Assembly (NCBI GenBank): GCA_903845195.1
Contig: CAIMWO010000094.1
Coordinates: forward strand, 103,095 to 167,094
Length of the DNA stretch: 64,000 nt
Reading direction: 5' to 3'
DNA from: an uncultured Phycisphaerales bacterium
GTDB lineage: Bacteria > Planctomycetota > Phycisphaerae > WQYP01
This document shows positions 36,199 through 44,571 of the stretch, piece by piece (positions within the stretch are counted from its first letter, which is position 1; each line of letters begins with the position of its first letter). Position numbers and translations under genes: made by a program. The notes beneath the pieces were generated by a model. It had not been told where the DNA came from, ran no database searches, and saw only the letters and a program-made list of their open reading frames with translations.

Positions 36199-36882
36199 TC
36201 AATGGCTAATTTTGCACTTGGGCAGCGACTTCTGAAGTTTCTTCACGCCTTGGTCAGTCACGCTTGTGTCTTTCAAATCCAGTTCCCCAAGTTGGTCTAA
36301 TCCCCTCAAATGCTCCAGCCCCGCATCGGTCACCTTGGTATTACCCAAACCCATATATCTGAGTTGATTCAGCCCTTTGAGATGCTCCAATCCCGCATCG
36401 GTCACACGGGTGGCTAACAACTCCAGCCCTTGAAGTTGATTCAGTCCTTTGAGATGCTCCAGCCCAGTATCGCTCACCTTGGTAAAGCCCAAGACCAGCA
36501 CTCGGAGTTGAATCAGTCCTTCGAGATGCACCAGTTTCGCATCGGTCACCGTGGCGCCTGTCAAACGCAGAGCTTGGAGCTTGCCCAACCCTTTGAGGTC
36601 CTCCAGCACGGTATCCGTCACCGCTTCCTTGCTCGGGTCGCCGAGAGCGACTTCCACGACTTGCCCATCCGGGGCGTTGCCGTCCCTTCTGACCCAGCCT
36701 CCGCACTTCTCGATCTCGGCCACCACCTGCTCTTGGGTGATGGCCTGTGCGACTGTCGCCTGCTGGGTTCCCGCTGGTGCGGTTGCCGCAGTCGTTGTAG
36801 GCGTCGTTGGCGGTTCAGTCCCCTTGCAGCCCGAGCCAGCCATCACGACCATCAGAATCAGCAAGAACGAAAAAGTGCGCAT
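36199..36882 (-). CDS. Secreted leucine-rich-repeat lipoprotein B
   Basis: 227 residues, paralogue of the next gene. The N-terminus MRTFSFLLILMVVMAGSGC is a lipoprotein signal with Cys at the lipobox, unlike protein A, which has TMA at the equivalent site. After the Thr/Ala/Pro linker comes the same VVEVALGDPS segment and six or seven LRRs. First gene of the pair. It probably sits on the outer membrane or periplasmic face. Confidence 0.9.
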   Translation of the reverse strand: MRTFSFLLILMVVMAGSGCKGTEPPTTPTTTAATAPAGTQQATVAQAITQEQVVAEIEKCGGWVRRDGNAPDGQVVEVALGDPSKEAVTDTVLEDLKGLGKLQALRLTGATVTDAKLVHLEGLIQLRVLVLGFTKVSDTGLEHLKGLNQLQGLELLATRVTDAGLEHLKGLNQLRYMGLGNTKVTDAGLEHLRGLDQLGELDLKDTSVTDQGVKKLQKSLPKCKISH

Positions 36883-36956
36883 CGAGTAGTCCTTTCAATG
36901 GCGAACATCCGTTACCTTGGTCATTCCGTCGTCCCCCGTCCCAACCTCAAATCCCT

Positions 36957-37055
36957 TCGTGGGTCTTCGTGCACTTCGCGTCTTCGCGGTTCAAATTCTT
37001 CGTACGTCTTCGCAAGAGCCCCCGTCTTCTTGCTTCTTGCTTCTTGATTCTTCCC
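36957..37055. repeat. CTTCGTG and CTTCTTG arrays
   Basis: 36957-37010 carries CTTCGTG/CTTCGCG units ending at GCGGTTC; 37025-37055 has CTTCTTG, CTTCTTG, ATTCTTC, CC. No gene overlaps them. Confidence 0.75.
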
Positions 37056-37109
37056 GGCAACGTCGTCGTCCCTTCTGTCCGCGGCCCACGGCCCACGAAC
37101 AACTCCCCC

Positions 37110-37247
37110 CTACTTCCCCGGCACCACCACCGCCGGCACCACCGGCTGCGTTGTCTCCACCGTCACCACCTGCTTCCCGATATACACAATTCCCCCGAGC
37201 ACCAGCAGCGCAATCGCCAACTCCACCGGAAATCCAACTCGTTCCAT
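37110..37247 (-). CDS. Small single-pass membrane protein (45 aa)
   Basis: The ATG at 37247 has AAGGAG 6 nt upstream. The product starts MERVGFPVELAIALLVLGGI, so residues 8-25 form one transmembrane segment, and ends with a Val/Pro-rich periplasmic tail (TVETTQPVVPAVVVPGK). It lies between heptamer arrays upstream of the LRR pair. No function can be given. Confidence 0.5.
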   Translation of the reverse strand: MERVGFPVELAIALLVLGGIVYIGKQVVTVETTQPVVPAVVVPGK

Positions 37248-37347
37248 CTTCATCTCCTTATTTCGCCACTCATCATTCTCCCTCGCCCCCTCCCTCTCCG
37301 CAACGCCCTTGCGTTACAATGCCCCCACCCGGCACCAAAGTTTCCCA

Positions 37348-37432
37348 GCGCTCCGATACTCCGAAACTCCGACACCCCGAAACCCGAACCACGGCCCACG
37401 GCCCACGAATCACGAACCACGGCCCACCAAGC
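37348..37432. repeat. TCCGATAC octamer array followed by CCCACGG heptamer array
   Basis: Units TCCGATAC, TCCGAAAC, TCCGACAC, CCCGAAAC, then CCACGG, CCCACGG, CCCACGA, ATCACGA, ACCACGG, CCCACC. It ends just before the ribosome binding site of the HEAT protein. Confidence 0.85.
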
Positions 37433-37444
37433 AAGGAGCCCCCC

Positions 37445-38716
37445 ATGCCCCACCCTCTCCCCCGCCTACTTCTTGCTTCTTGCTTCTTACTTCTTGCTTC
37501 TTCCAGCGCCAGCGCCCAAGAACCAACTACCCAAAAAACCACCACCATCCCCTGGGGCCCCCGCGCCGCCGCCAACATCCAAACCCGCCTCTCCTTCGCA
37601 TCTGCCCCCTCCAAAGGCGGAAAAATCGCTGCCACCGTCGAACTCCGCAACACCGGCGACACCCCCATCGAGCTCACCTCCCTCAAACTCTGGTTCATGG
37701 TCGCCCAAGGCAAGTCCAAAGTCTTCTTCACCGCCTCCCAACCCGCCTCCCCAAAAATCTCTCTCGACGCCGGCACCGCCACCTCCCTCCCCTTCGACCC
37801 CTCCGCACTCGACGCCTTCACCTACGATCCCGCCCTCCAACTCGTTAGCGGCATCCCCACCGCCCCCGCCAACACCGACGCCCCCAAAAAACTCGGCGCC
37901 CTGGCCGACATCCTCCCCACCGGCCGCATCCGCGCCAAAGCCTTTCTCGTCTTCACCACCGCCATCGAAAAGAAAAATATCACCGACGTCGTCCCCTCCA
38001 ACTCCCTCGACGTTACCGTCGACGATGGCGACTTCGCCAAACTCTCCGACGCCGCCAAAAAATCCACCCTCGATGACCTCATCCGCGCCTTCCACGCCGA
38101 CGCCGTCACCGGCAAAAACGCCCACGCCCAGGCCCTCAAACTCGGTGCCCCCGCCGTCCAACCCCTCATCGACGCCCTCGCCGACAAAGACCTCACCCCG
38201 CCCGGCCGCATGTGGCTCGTCGCCACCCTCATCGCCCTCGGCGACAAACGCGCCGTCGATCCCCTCATCGCCCAACTCGACAATCCCGATGCCGCACAAG
38301 TCATCGCTTACCACGGCCCGAAACTCAAGTCCCCCAAGCTCACCGCCGCCATCGAAAAGACCGCCGCTAAGTCCAATGACCCCAAGCTCGTCGCCTGGGC
38401 CGCCCGTGGCCTCGGCAATGCCGGCAAACCCCTCTCTGCCTCCATGCTCGAAACCATGGTCAAGCAATCCGACCCCGAAGGCCGCGCCGAAGCAGTCGTG
38501 ATCCTCCTCGAACAATCCGACAAATCCGCCATCCCCCTCCTCGTCCAGCTCATCGCCGACCCCCAATCCGCCGTCCGCGTCTACACCATCCAGCGCATCG
38601 CCTTCGCCAAACGCACCGACGCCCCCCTCCTCGACGCCATCCGCCAGGCCCAGAAAAACCCCGACGAAAAAACCGCCGCCGCCGCCAAAGCAGCTCTAAA
38701 ATCCCTCGACAAATAG
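37445..38716 (+). CDS. Secreted HEAT-repeat protein with repeat-encoded signal peptide
   Basis: 423 residues. AAGGAG is 7 nt before the ATG. The signal peptide is PRLLLASCFLLLASSSASA; its hydrophobic core is coded by a CTTCTTG heptamer array (37468-37504) like those found between genes. The mature protein has a beta-rich N-terminal half (AATVELRNTGDTPIEL) and a C-terminal half of HEAT repeats (GAPAVQPLIDALADKDL, DKRAVDPLIAQLDNP). Similar HEAT domains scaffold protein contacts; the function here is unknown. Part of the frame upstream of 37445 is open by chance because of the repeats. Confidence 0.8.
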   Translation: MPHPLPRLLLASCFLLLASSSASAQEPTTQKTTTIPWGPRAAANIQTRLSFASAPSKGGKIAATVELRNTGDTPIELTSLKLWFMVAQGKSKVFFTASQPASPKISLDAGTATSLPFDPSALDAFTYDPALQLVSGIPTAPANTDAPKKLGALADILPTGRIRAKAFLVFTTAIEKKNITDVVPSNSLDVTVDDGDFAKLSDAAKKSTLDDLIRAFHADAVTGKNAHAQALKLGAPAVQPLIDALADKDLTPPGRMWLVATLIALGDKRAVDPLIAQLDNPDAAQVIAYHGPKLKSPKLTAAIEKTAAKSNDPKLVAWAARGLGNAGKPLSASMLETMVKQSDPEGRAEAVVILLEQSDKSAIPLLVQLIADPQSAVRVYTIQRIAFAKRTDAPLLDAIRQAQKNPDEKTAAAAKAALKSLDK

Positions 38717-38763
38717 ATACCGCTTCCATACCTCTCAGAAACCAAACCCTCGCGTTCCCCGTT

Positions 38764-38888
38764 GGAAAACAACAAAGAAAATTGAAAACTGAAAATTGAA
38801 AATTCAACCTCAGCACTTGATATAGTCACAATGCAGCTCGCACTTGAAACACACGCCTTTTTCTATTTTCTATTTTCTATTTTCCATT
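38764..38888. repeat. GAAAATT and TTTTCTA heptamer arrays
   Basis: 38764-38809: GAAAATT, GAAAACT, GAAAATT, GAAAATT, CAACC. 38858-38888: TTTTCTA three times, TTTTCCA, TTCG. Both lie in the gap between the HEAT gene and lspA. Confidence 0.85.
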
Positions 38889-38910
38889 CGTCCCCTCCCA
38901 CCTCCCACCC

Positions 38911-38940
38911 CTTAACTCATAACCCTTAACTCTTAACTCC
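38911..38940. repeat. TTAACTC/ATAACCC heptamer array at the lspA 3' end
   Basis: Units TTAACTC, ATAACCC, TTAACTC, TTAACTC, C. The last codons and the stop codon of lspA are inside it. A second copy is at 42666-42692. Confidence 0.85.
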
Positions 38941-39498
38941 GCCTCCCGACTTCTCGCTCCCCATCACCATCCACCGCAGCATCAGCACCGGCACCCCCAC
39001 GCACAGCAGCACATCCGCCAAATTAAAAATGAACGGATACCAGCTCACATTAAACTTCAGCATGTCCCGCACGCCCTGATACACAATCCGGTCGTACATA
39101 TTCCCCAGCGCCCCCGCCAGAATCAGCCCCAGCGCAATATGCACCGCCCATTGCCGCGCCCGGCTCGTCACAAATACCCACACGATCAACCCCAGCGCCA
39201 GCGTGCTGAACCCCAGAAAAAACCAGCCCCACCCCTGCCCCAATCCAAACACCGCCCCATGATTCACCGTCGTCGTAAATCCCAGCACGTGTGGCACAAT
39301 GTCCTCCGGAGGCATAAATCCCGCCGGATTCCGCCCCATCGGCCCCACTCCTCCCTGCACACCCTCAGGAAACGCGTATGCCTTCAACCACAGATCCCCC
39401 GCCAATCCCACCACCGCCGGAAACAAAAACCGCGCCCAAGCCCCCACCGCCCCCCGCGCCGCACTTCCGACCGCTGCTTCTGTTTTACAATCCTGCAT
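38926..39498 (-). CDS. lspA: Lipoprotein signal peptidase (signal peptidase II)
   Basis: Aspartyl protease of the inner membrane that cleaves prolipoproteins. The catalytic Asps lie in GALGNMYDR and FNLADVLLCVG; four TM segments are visible. A loop of about 35 residues (GVQGGVGPMGRNPAGFMPPED) after TM1 is longer than in E. coli. The last residues VKS and the stop come from a heptamer array. It follows the dksA-like gene by 114 bp, a common arrangement. Confidence 0.94.
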   Translation of the reverse strand: MQDCKTEAAVGSAARGAVGAWARFLFPAVVGLAGDLWLKAYAFPEGVQGGVGPMGRNPAGFMPPEDIVPHVLGFTTTVNHGAVFGLGQGWGWFFLGFSTLALGLIVWVFVTSRARQWAVHIALGLILAGALGNMYDRIVYQGVRDMLKFNVSWYPFIFNLADVLLCVGVPVLMLRWMVMGSEKSGGGVKS

Positions 39499-39550
39499 CC
39501 GCCTGTCTTTCTGCCAAGGTTACGCGAACGCCCTCTCTCCCCATCCCCCG

Positions 39551-39580
39551 TATACTGTCTACCGACTACCGTCTACGCCC
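39551..39580. repeat. TACCGTC heptamer array
   Basis: Units TACTGTC, TACCGAC, TACCGTC, TACGCCC between the lspA start and the dksA-like stop. Confidence 0.75.
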
Positions 39581-39612
39581 CTGCCCAATTACCCACTTAC
39601 CAAGTCGCCAAC

Positions 39613-40263
39613 TCACTCCTCATCCTCATCACCGCCACCGCCACCGCCTCCGCCGCCGCCCTCTTCCTCATCCTTCCCGTTATCCCGCTGCAGCTTCCCT
39701 GACTCCAGCAGCCGGCTGTATTCAATCGTGAACTTCGCCCACGGCACCGCCTCCAACCGCACCCGCGGTATCGGCTTGTTCGTGCCCTGGCAAATCCCAA
39801 ACGACCCCTCATCGATCCGCGCCAGCGCTTCCTGAATCTCCCGCAATATCTGCCGTTCCGATTCAATCAGCCCCAGCGTAAATTCCTGCTCAAAATTATC
39901 CGTCCCCACATCCGCCATGTGGATCGGCATGTTCGACAGATTCGATGCGCTCTTGAACGCCTCGCTCTCCATCGTGCCCACATCCCCCAGGATCTCCCGC
40001 CGCTTCTCCAGCAGCAACCCGCGGAAGTACTGCAGATCCTGCTTGGTCAACGTCGACACCGCCCGCTTGAACGGCTTCGCCGGTGCCTTCACCTCAATCG
40101 CCTTGCCCTTGCTCCCCGCCTTCACCGCGGCAGCCTTCACCACCGCCCCCTTCTTGGCCGGCGCCGCCTTGACCTCGACAGGCTTCTTCGCAGCCTTCTT
40201 CACCGCAATTACCTTCTTGACCGCCCCCTTCTTCGCCTTTTTCACCAGAGTTTTTTGCGCCAT
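39613..40263 (-). CDS. DksA/TraR-family protein with Lys/Ala-rich N-terminus and degenerate zinc finger
   Basis: 216 residues. Residues 1-68 are a Lys/Ala/Val repeat region (KKAKKGAVKKVIAVKKAAKK) like histone H1 tails. Residues 75-185 form the coiled-coil and globular domain (LLEKRREILGDVGTMESEAF, ARIDEGSFGICQGTNKPIP, RLEAVPWAKFTIEYSR). Only the first of the four zinc-binding Cys of DksA remains. The tail is poly-Gly and acidic. Such proteins act on RNA polymerase through the secondary channel; the positive tail suggests DNA or RNA contact as well. It has a good sigma70-type promoter. Confidence 0.88.
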   Translation of the reverse strand: MAQKTLVKKAKKGAVKKVIAVKKAAKKPVEVKAAPAKKGAVVKAAAVKAGSKGKAIEVKAPAKPFKRAVSTLTKQDLQYFRGLLLEKRREILGDVGTMESEAFKSASNLSNMPIHMADVGTDNFEQEFTLGLIESERQILREIQEALARIDEGSFGICQGTNKPIPRVRLEAVPWAKFTIEYSRLLESGKLQRDNGKDEEEGGGGGGGGGGDEDEE

Positions 40264-40365
40264 GGATACGTCGTCCTATCCCTGTTATGCGGAAATGTAT
40301 TGCACCAGAAAACTCGGTCCGGGCAGCTTTTGGACAGCCACATTCCCAAAGTCCCGAGTCCCGTA

Positions 40366-40395
40366 CTTATACCCCTTTTCGCGCAATTCTGTCAA
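40366..40395 (-). promoter_or_regulatory. Sigma70-type promoter of the dksA-like gene
   Basis: TTGACA (40395-40390) and TATAAG (40371-40366) with an 18-bp spacer on the minus strand, giving a leader of about 95 nt. Confidence 0.65.
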
Positions 40396-40577
40396 ACTGC
40401 GCAGCCGCAAAACCCCTCTGGCAGCCTCACAATCCACTTCGAGGACGTAAATCCGTTTTGCACCCAATCCCCGAAACCCCCGCAACGCCCTCGACCGGGC
40501 CAATCGAGCACCCGCTTCTCACCCCATGCTCTAAAATCTCAAATGTTCCAGTCTCAAATCCCCTCCCCCCTCCCTCC

Positions 40578-40680
40578 CGTTTCGCGCTTCGCGTTTCGCA
40601 TTTCATGTTTCATGTTTCGCATCTCGCGTTTCCACCCCTCCCCCGCCATTCTGAATTCTGAACTCTGAATTCTGAATTTC
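40578..40680. repeat. GTTTCGC plus CTGAATT array block, downstream of GH127
   Basis: 40578-40633: GTTTCGC, GCTTCGC, GTTTCGC, ATTTCAT, GTTTCAT, GTTTCGC, ATCTCGC, GTTTCC. 40649-40680: CTGAATT, CTGAACT, CTGAATT, CTGAATT, TC. The same two-array block recurs at 42714-42809 in the same orientation. Confidence 0.9.
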
Positions 40681-40702
40681 TTCCCTCGCCCCCACACCCG
40701 CC

Positions 40703-42571
40703 TCACCCGCTCGCCAACCACACCGCCATCCCGCCAGCCTGCCGATTCTCCCACGCAAAATAGGGTATCGCCCGCAGCGCCGCACCCGTCCGCGCCACCG
40801 ACGCAGCGCGATACAGCCCGTCGCCCCACTCCGCCGCGGCATACGCCTGCGCCTGCCCCTCCACAACCACCATGCCGCCAAACAACTCCGGGTCGAACCG
40901 CGCCGTCAGCTCCGCATCCTCCGGCAACACCAACTGATGCACGCTCCCCCGGTGGTCGGCATCCTCCACGCAATACACCAGCGGCCCGCGCTGCAGCGCC
41001 ACCCGCCCCTGGTCCTGCACCACCGCCGGATGCGCCCGCACCCGCTCCACCGGCATCTCCAACACCAGTTCCACAACGTCCCCAGCCTCCCACGTCCGCG
41101 CCAAAACCGCATAGCCGCGCTCCACCCGCGACTCAACCGGTGCACCGTTGACCAGCACCTGCGACCGACGACACCACCCGGGTATCCTCAGACGCAGCGT
41201 CCAGGCCGCCGCCCGCGACGGCTGCACCATCATCCGCACGCGTCCCTCCCACGGATAGCGCGTCTGCGTGGTCAGCGCCACCGCGGGCCCGCCGGGCACC
41301 TCGGCCTCCGCCGCCCCAGCCACGTACAAATGCACCGCCAGCTCGCCCGGCGCTACCGAGTAAACGTATTGGCCCAGCGATGCCAGCAGCCGGGCGATGT
41401 TCGGCGGACAGCACGAACACCAAAATCCGTCCTGCCGCCGATGCGTCCCCACGCTGGCCAGCGGGTTCTCGTAAAAAAACCGCCGGCCATCCAGCGACAC
41501 GCCCGAAATCACGCCGTTGTAGAGCGCCCGCTCCAGCATGTCCCCGTACCTGCCGTCGCAGGAAAGCCGCAGCATTCGTTGCGCCCAGAACACCAGCCCG
41601 ACGGCCGCGCACGTCTCGGCATACGCCGTCAGATTCGGCAGATCGTACGGCCTGGTGAATCCCTCGTTGTGACGCGATGAGCCCATCCCACCCGTCACGT
41701 ACAACTTGCGCTGCGTCAGGTCATCCCACAGCGTCCGGCACGCCGCGGCCAGCGCCGCGTCACCCGTCTCCGCCGCCAGATCCGCCATGGCCGTGTAAAT
41801 GTACATCGCCCGCACCGCGTGACCCACCACTTCGGTCTGCTCGCGCAGCGGCCGATGCGCCTGCACGTAACTGTAGTCGCCCTTTTCTGACCCCGGTAAG
41901 TTATACCCCGGCCGCTCAGAGTCAAAGTAACACGGTTGCCGCCCCCGCTGATCCACAAAATATTGCGCCAGCCTCAGGTGCCGTTGATTGCCGGTCACGT
42001 GATACAGCTTCACCAGCGCCAGCTCGATTTCCTCATGTCCGCAGTAGCCGGCCTTCTTATGCGGCTCGGGCCCGAACGTTGCATCGATCAGGTCGACAAA
42101 GCGGTTCATCGCGTCCAGAAATTTCCGCGATCCCGTCGCCTGAAAATGCGCCACCGCCCCTTCGATCAGATGCCCGGCCGTATAAAGCTCGTGGTAGTCC
42201 CGCAGGTTCGCCCACCGATTCTCCGGCTTGACGACCGTAAAGTACACGTTCAGGTAACCGTCGGGCTGCTGGGCCCCGCAAACCTTGTCGACCACCTGAT
42301 CCACCAGTTGCCGCAATTCCGCATCCGGCTGCTGCTGCAAACAGAAACTGGCCGCCTCGATCCACTTGGCCACGTCCGAATCCCAGAAATAATGCGGCTC
42401 GGGCTGCTGCCCCGGCCGCCAGCTCAGGGCAAACGCATCGATGCGCCCCGTCTTCTTGAAATACTGATAGATCGCCGGAAGCGATGCCGTGCGATTAGCC
42501 GCCACCCGCGGATTCCAAAACGCATCGTCGATGGTCACCTTGGCAAGCGGCACAAATTGATGGATGCCCAC
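40703..42571 (-). CDS. Beta-L-arabinofuranosidase, GH127
   Basis: 622 residues, no signal peptide. The nucleophile Cys lies in the zinc-bound cluster FWCSCCPPNIARLLASLG and the acid/base Glu in NLTAYAETCAAV; DGYLNVYFT and ELYTAGHLIEGAVAH are conserved substrate-cleft segments. The catalytic (alpha/alpha)6 barrel is followed by beta-sandwich domains (LRLRIPGWC, GPLVYCVEDAD). The enzyme removes beta-L-arabinofuranose from plant arabinan or extensin glycans. Flanked by matching repeat blocks on both sides. Confidence 0.95.
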   Translation of the reverse strand: MGIHQFVPLAKVTIDDAFWNPRVAANRTASLPAIYQYFKKTGRIDAFALSWRPGQQPEPHYFWDSDVAKWIEAASFCLQQQPDAELRQLVDQVVDKVCGAQQPDGYLNVYFTVVKPENRWANLRDYHELYTAGHLIEGAVAHFQATGSRKFLDAMNRFVDLIDATFGPEPHKKAGYCGHEEIELALVKLYHVTGNQRHLRLAQYFVDQRGRQPCYFDSERPGYNLPGSEKGDYSYVQAHRPLREQTEVVGHAVRAMYIYTAMADLAAETGDAALAAACRTLWDDLTQRKLYVTGGMGSSRHNEGFTRPYDLPNLTAYAETCAAVGLVFWAQRMLRLSCDGRYGDMLERALYNGVISGVSLDGRRFFYENPLASVGTHRRQDGFWCSCCPPNIARLLASLGQYVYSVAPGELAVHLYVAGAAEAEVPGGPAVALTTQTRYPWEGRVRMMVQPSRAAAWTLRLRIPGWCRRSQVLVNGAPVESRVERGYAVLARTWEAGDVVELVLEMPVERVRAHPAVVQDQGRVALQRGPLVYCVEDADHRGSVHQLVLPEDAELTARFDPELFGGMVVVEGQAQAYAAAEWGDGLYRAASVARTGAALRAIPYFAWENRQAGGMAVWLASG

Positions 42572-42665
42572 AAATCATCCTCCACCAGCGAAGCAGTCAA
42601 TACGCCCGTGTTATACCTGCCCCGCCACCCTCAACCAACCCCGCCAACCCCGCCAAACGCGACAC

Positions 42666-42809
42666 CTCATAACCCTTAACTCATAACTCACACCCCTCCA
42701 CCACCGCCCCTCCCGTTTCGCGTTTCGCGTTTCATGTTTCTTGTTTCGCATCTCGCGTTTCCACCACTCCCCCCACCATTCTGAACTCTGAACTCTGAAT
42801 TCTGAACTA
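42666..42809. repeat. ATAACCC, GTTTCGC and CTGAATT array cluster upstream of GH127
   Basis: 42666-42692: ATAACCC, TTAACTC, ATAACTC. 42714-42763: GTTTCGC, GTTTCGC, GTTTCAT, GTTTCTT, GTTTCGC, ATCTCGC, GTTTCC. 42778-42809: CTGAACT, CTGAACT, CTGAATT, CTGAACT, ATC. Confidence 0.9.
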
Positions 42810-42908
42810 TCCCCCATCCTCCCCGTTTAGCCGCCAGCCGCCACAGGCGAGCGCTCCCCCATCGCGGCGGAAGGAAACCCATCAAACCCAACGTGACCTC
42901 GCAAATCT

Positions 42909-42942
42909 CCAAGCCCGGGGATTGCAATCCCTGTGACTCGCA
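42909..42942. repeat. Dispersed palindromic element, copy 3
   Basis: GGGGATTGCAATCCCT-type palindrome within CCAAGCCC...TGTGACTCGC, related to copies at 24538 and 28151. Confidence 0.75.
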
Positions 42943-43080
42943 CCATCGATCTGCCCATTCAATCCGACCTTGGCCAAAGCTTGTTATTGCTCGGGCCGGC
43001 CTCATGTATTAAGATGATGGGCAAATCCAAATCGCAGGTTTAGATCTCGGGGGATACGTGGTTCATCTAGGGAGAACGCC

Positions 43081-44376
43081 ATGAGTAATCTCGGAAAGTC
43101 CATGAAGAATATTTCCATACTGACGGCAGCGTGCCTGGCGGTGGTGCTGGGGTTGATGGTGGCGCCCGCAGATACGCCTCCGACGACCAGGCCCGCTACC
43201 AAGCCCGCCACCAAGCCGGCGCCTCCAGCGAAGCCTTTGACCGAAACGGAGAAGGCGGCGATTGCAGGACACGACCTGCTCGTGGATGCCTACCTAAAGA
43301 ATGATTTTGAGGCCATCGAGGCCAACCTGAAAGTGACGAGCGCCGGGATCTACAAGCTCAGCACTGAGCAGCGGGCAAACGTGGAATATATTCGGCGGGC
43401 CGCACAGGAACAGCGGCCGACATGGTGGCCAAAAACCAAAAGCTCGGCGAATTCCAGCTTTCAGTCGGGCATCTGGGGAAAGCCGCTCATGACCAATTAT
43501 GTGCCGGCGGACGAACTGGGAGTCCAGATGCCGGTGGACGTGCGGGATGGGAAGTTGATCATGGTCGTGTCATGGCGCCCCACCAACGTAGACAATCCGC
43601 GTGCGGCGGACGGGGCTTTAGCCAAAACTTTGGGCGTGACCAAGGGGGACATCGGTGAAGTCGTGGTCTGGCACGAGTTGGGGCACCTGTTCATATCGTC
43701 CGCGTTTTCCGCCGACACGGCGTACGAGTTGTATACAAAATACGAGCTCTTGTACGGGCACCTGCAGGAATTCTTTGCGGATATGACCGCGATCTACCAC
43801 GCGACACCGCATGCGCGCCGGATCGCCCTGGTGCTGCGTTTGGACTCACTGGATCCGCCGTATGGAAAGTATCGCGAGATCGAGCCGCACACCCGCGGGG
43901 CAAATGCGATCGGTTCGATGTTCCTGTCGGAAGTGCTGATGGATCCCTCGAAGTGGCCGAACGTGCATTTGCCCCCGAAGGTTCCGGAGACCGAGCCGGA
44001 GTTGAAAACGATTGTATACGTATACGAGCACTTTACGGCCACATGGACGTTCGCCGAGGACAAGGCCATGCGAGAGTGGGCCCTGAAGGTGGTCAAGACG
44101 CAAGGGGACCAGATCTTTCGGTCCAAGGGGATGATCCCGCTGCAGGAGAAGAATAGTTTCAGTTTGATGGAAGCCCAGGATCGAGAGTTCCAGAAGAAGC
44201 GGGATGCGTGGGTCACCAGCAAACTGAACGCCGCGATCGCGGCCAAGCTGACGGACAAAGAACCGCCGGCCTCGGCGACCATGCCGGGGAATCACGGAAC
44301 GGTGATCACGATCAACGGCCACACCATCCGTACTGGAGATCAGATGCCGCCGCGGATCGAAGTGCCGATTTATTGA
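43081..44376 (+). CDS. Secreted zincin-like metallopeptidase
   Basis: 431 residues with a signal peptide (MKNISILTAACLAVVLGLMV) and a repetitive Thr/Pro linker (TRPATKPATKPAPPAKP). The zinc motif HELGH is at residues 198-202 with a candidate third ligand Glu in EFFADMTA (230-237), giving a gluzincin pattern. GGGAG is 8 nt before the ATG. Its + strand is G-rich, opposite to the neighbouring genes, and codon choice differs, so it may be newly acquired or inverted. I know no close family. Confidence 0.75.
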   Translation: MSNLGKSMKNISILTAACLAVVLGLMVAPADTPPTTRPATKPATKPAPPAKPLTETEKAAIAGHDLLVDAYLKNDFEAIEANLKVTSAGIYKLSTEQRANVEYIRRAAQEQRPTWWPKTKSSANSSFQSGIWGKPLMTNYVPADELGVQMPVDVRDGKLIMVVSWRPTNVDNPRAADGALAKTLGVTKGDIGEVVVWHELGHLFISSAFSADTAYELYTKYELLYGHLQEFFADMTAIYHATPHARRIALVLRLDSLDPPYGKYREIEPHTRGANAIGSMFLSEVLMDPSKWPNVHLPPKVPETEPELKTIVYVYEHFTATWTFAEDKAMREWALKVVKTQGDQIFRSKGMIPLQEKNSFSLMEAQDREFQKKRDAWVTSKLNAAIAAKLTDKEPPASATMPGNHGTVITINGHTIRTGDQMPPRIEVPIY

Positions 44377-44472
44377 ACGACCGAAACGGGGACGAAGGGC
44401 TCCTACGTGATAGCCGGTGGCAAGCACCGCGAACGATCTGAATTTTCTCCATCACCCCTCCCATTCTCAAGA

Positions 44473-44504
44473 CATCGTTCATCGTTCATCGTTCATCGTT
44501 TTTG
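44473..44504. repeat. CATCGTT heptamer array
   Basis: Four identical CATCGTT units then TTTGG, in the gap between the zincin gene and tolC-like gene. The rest of the 195-bp gap shows no gene. Confidence 0.85.
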
Positions 44505-44571
44505 GCCCCGCGAGCGCATGAATTAAGTGGAAAGCGTATTACTCTTGCATCCCGCCCAAACCGCGTCCCCG

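Noticed and set aside
40285..40503. 72-aa frame upstream of the dksA-like gene
   Set aside because: It needs a TTG start without ribosome site, and a TTGACA/TATAAG promoter for the downstream gene lies inside it.
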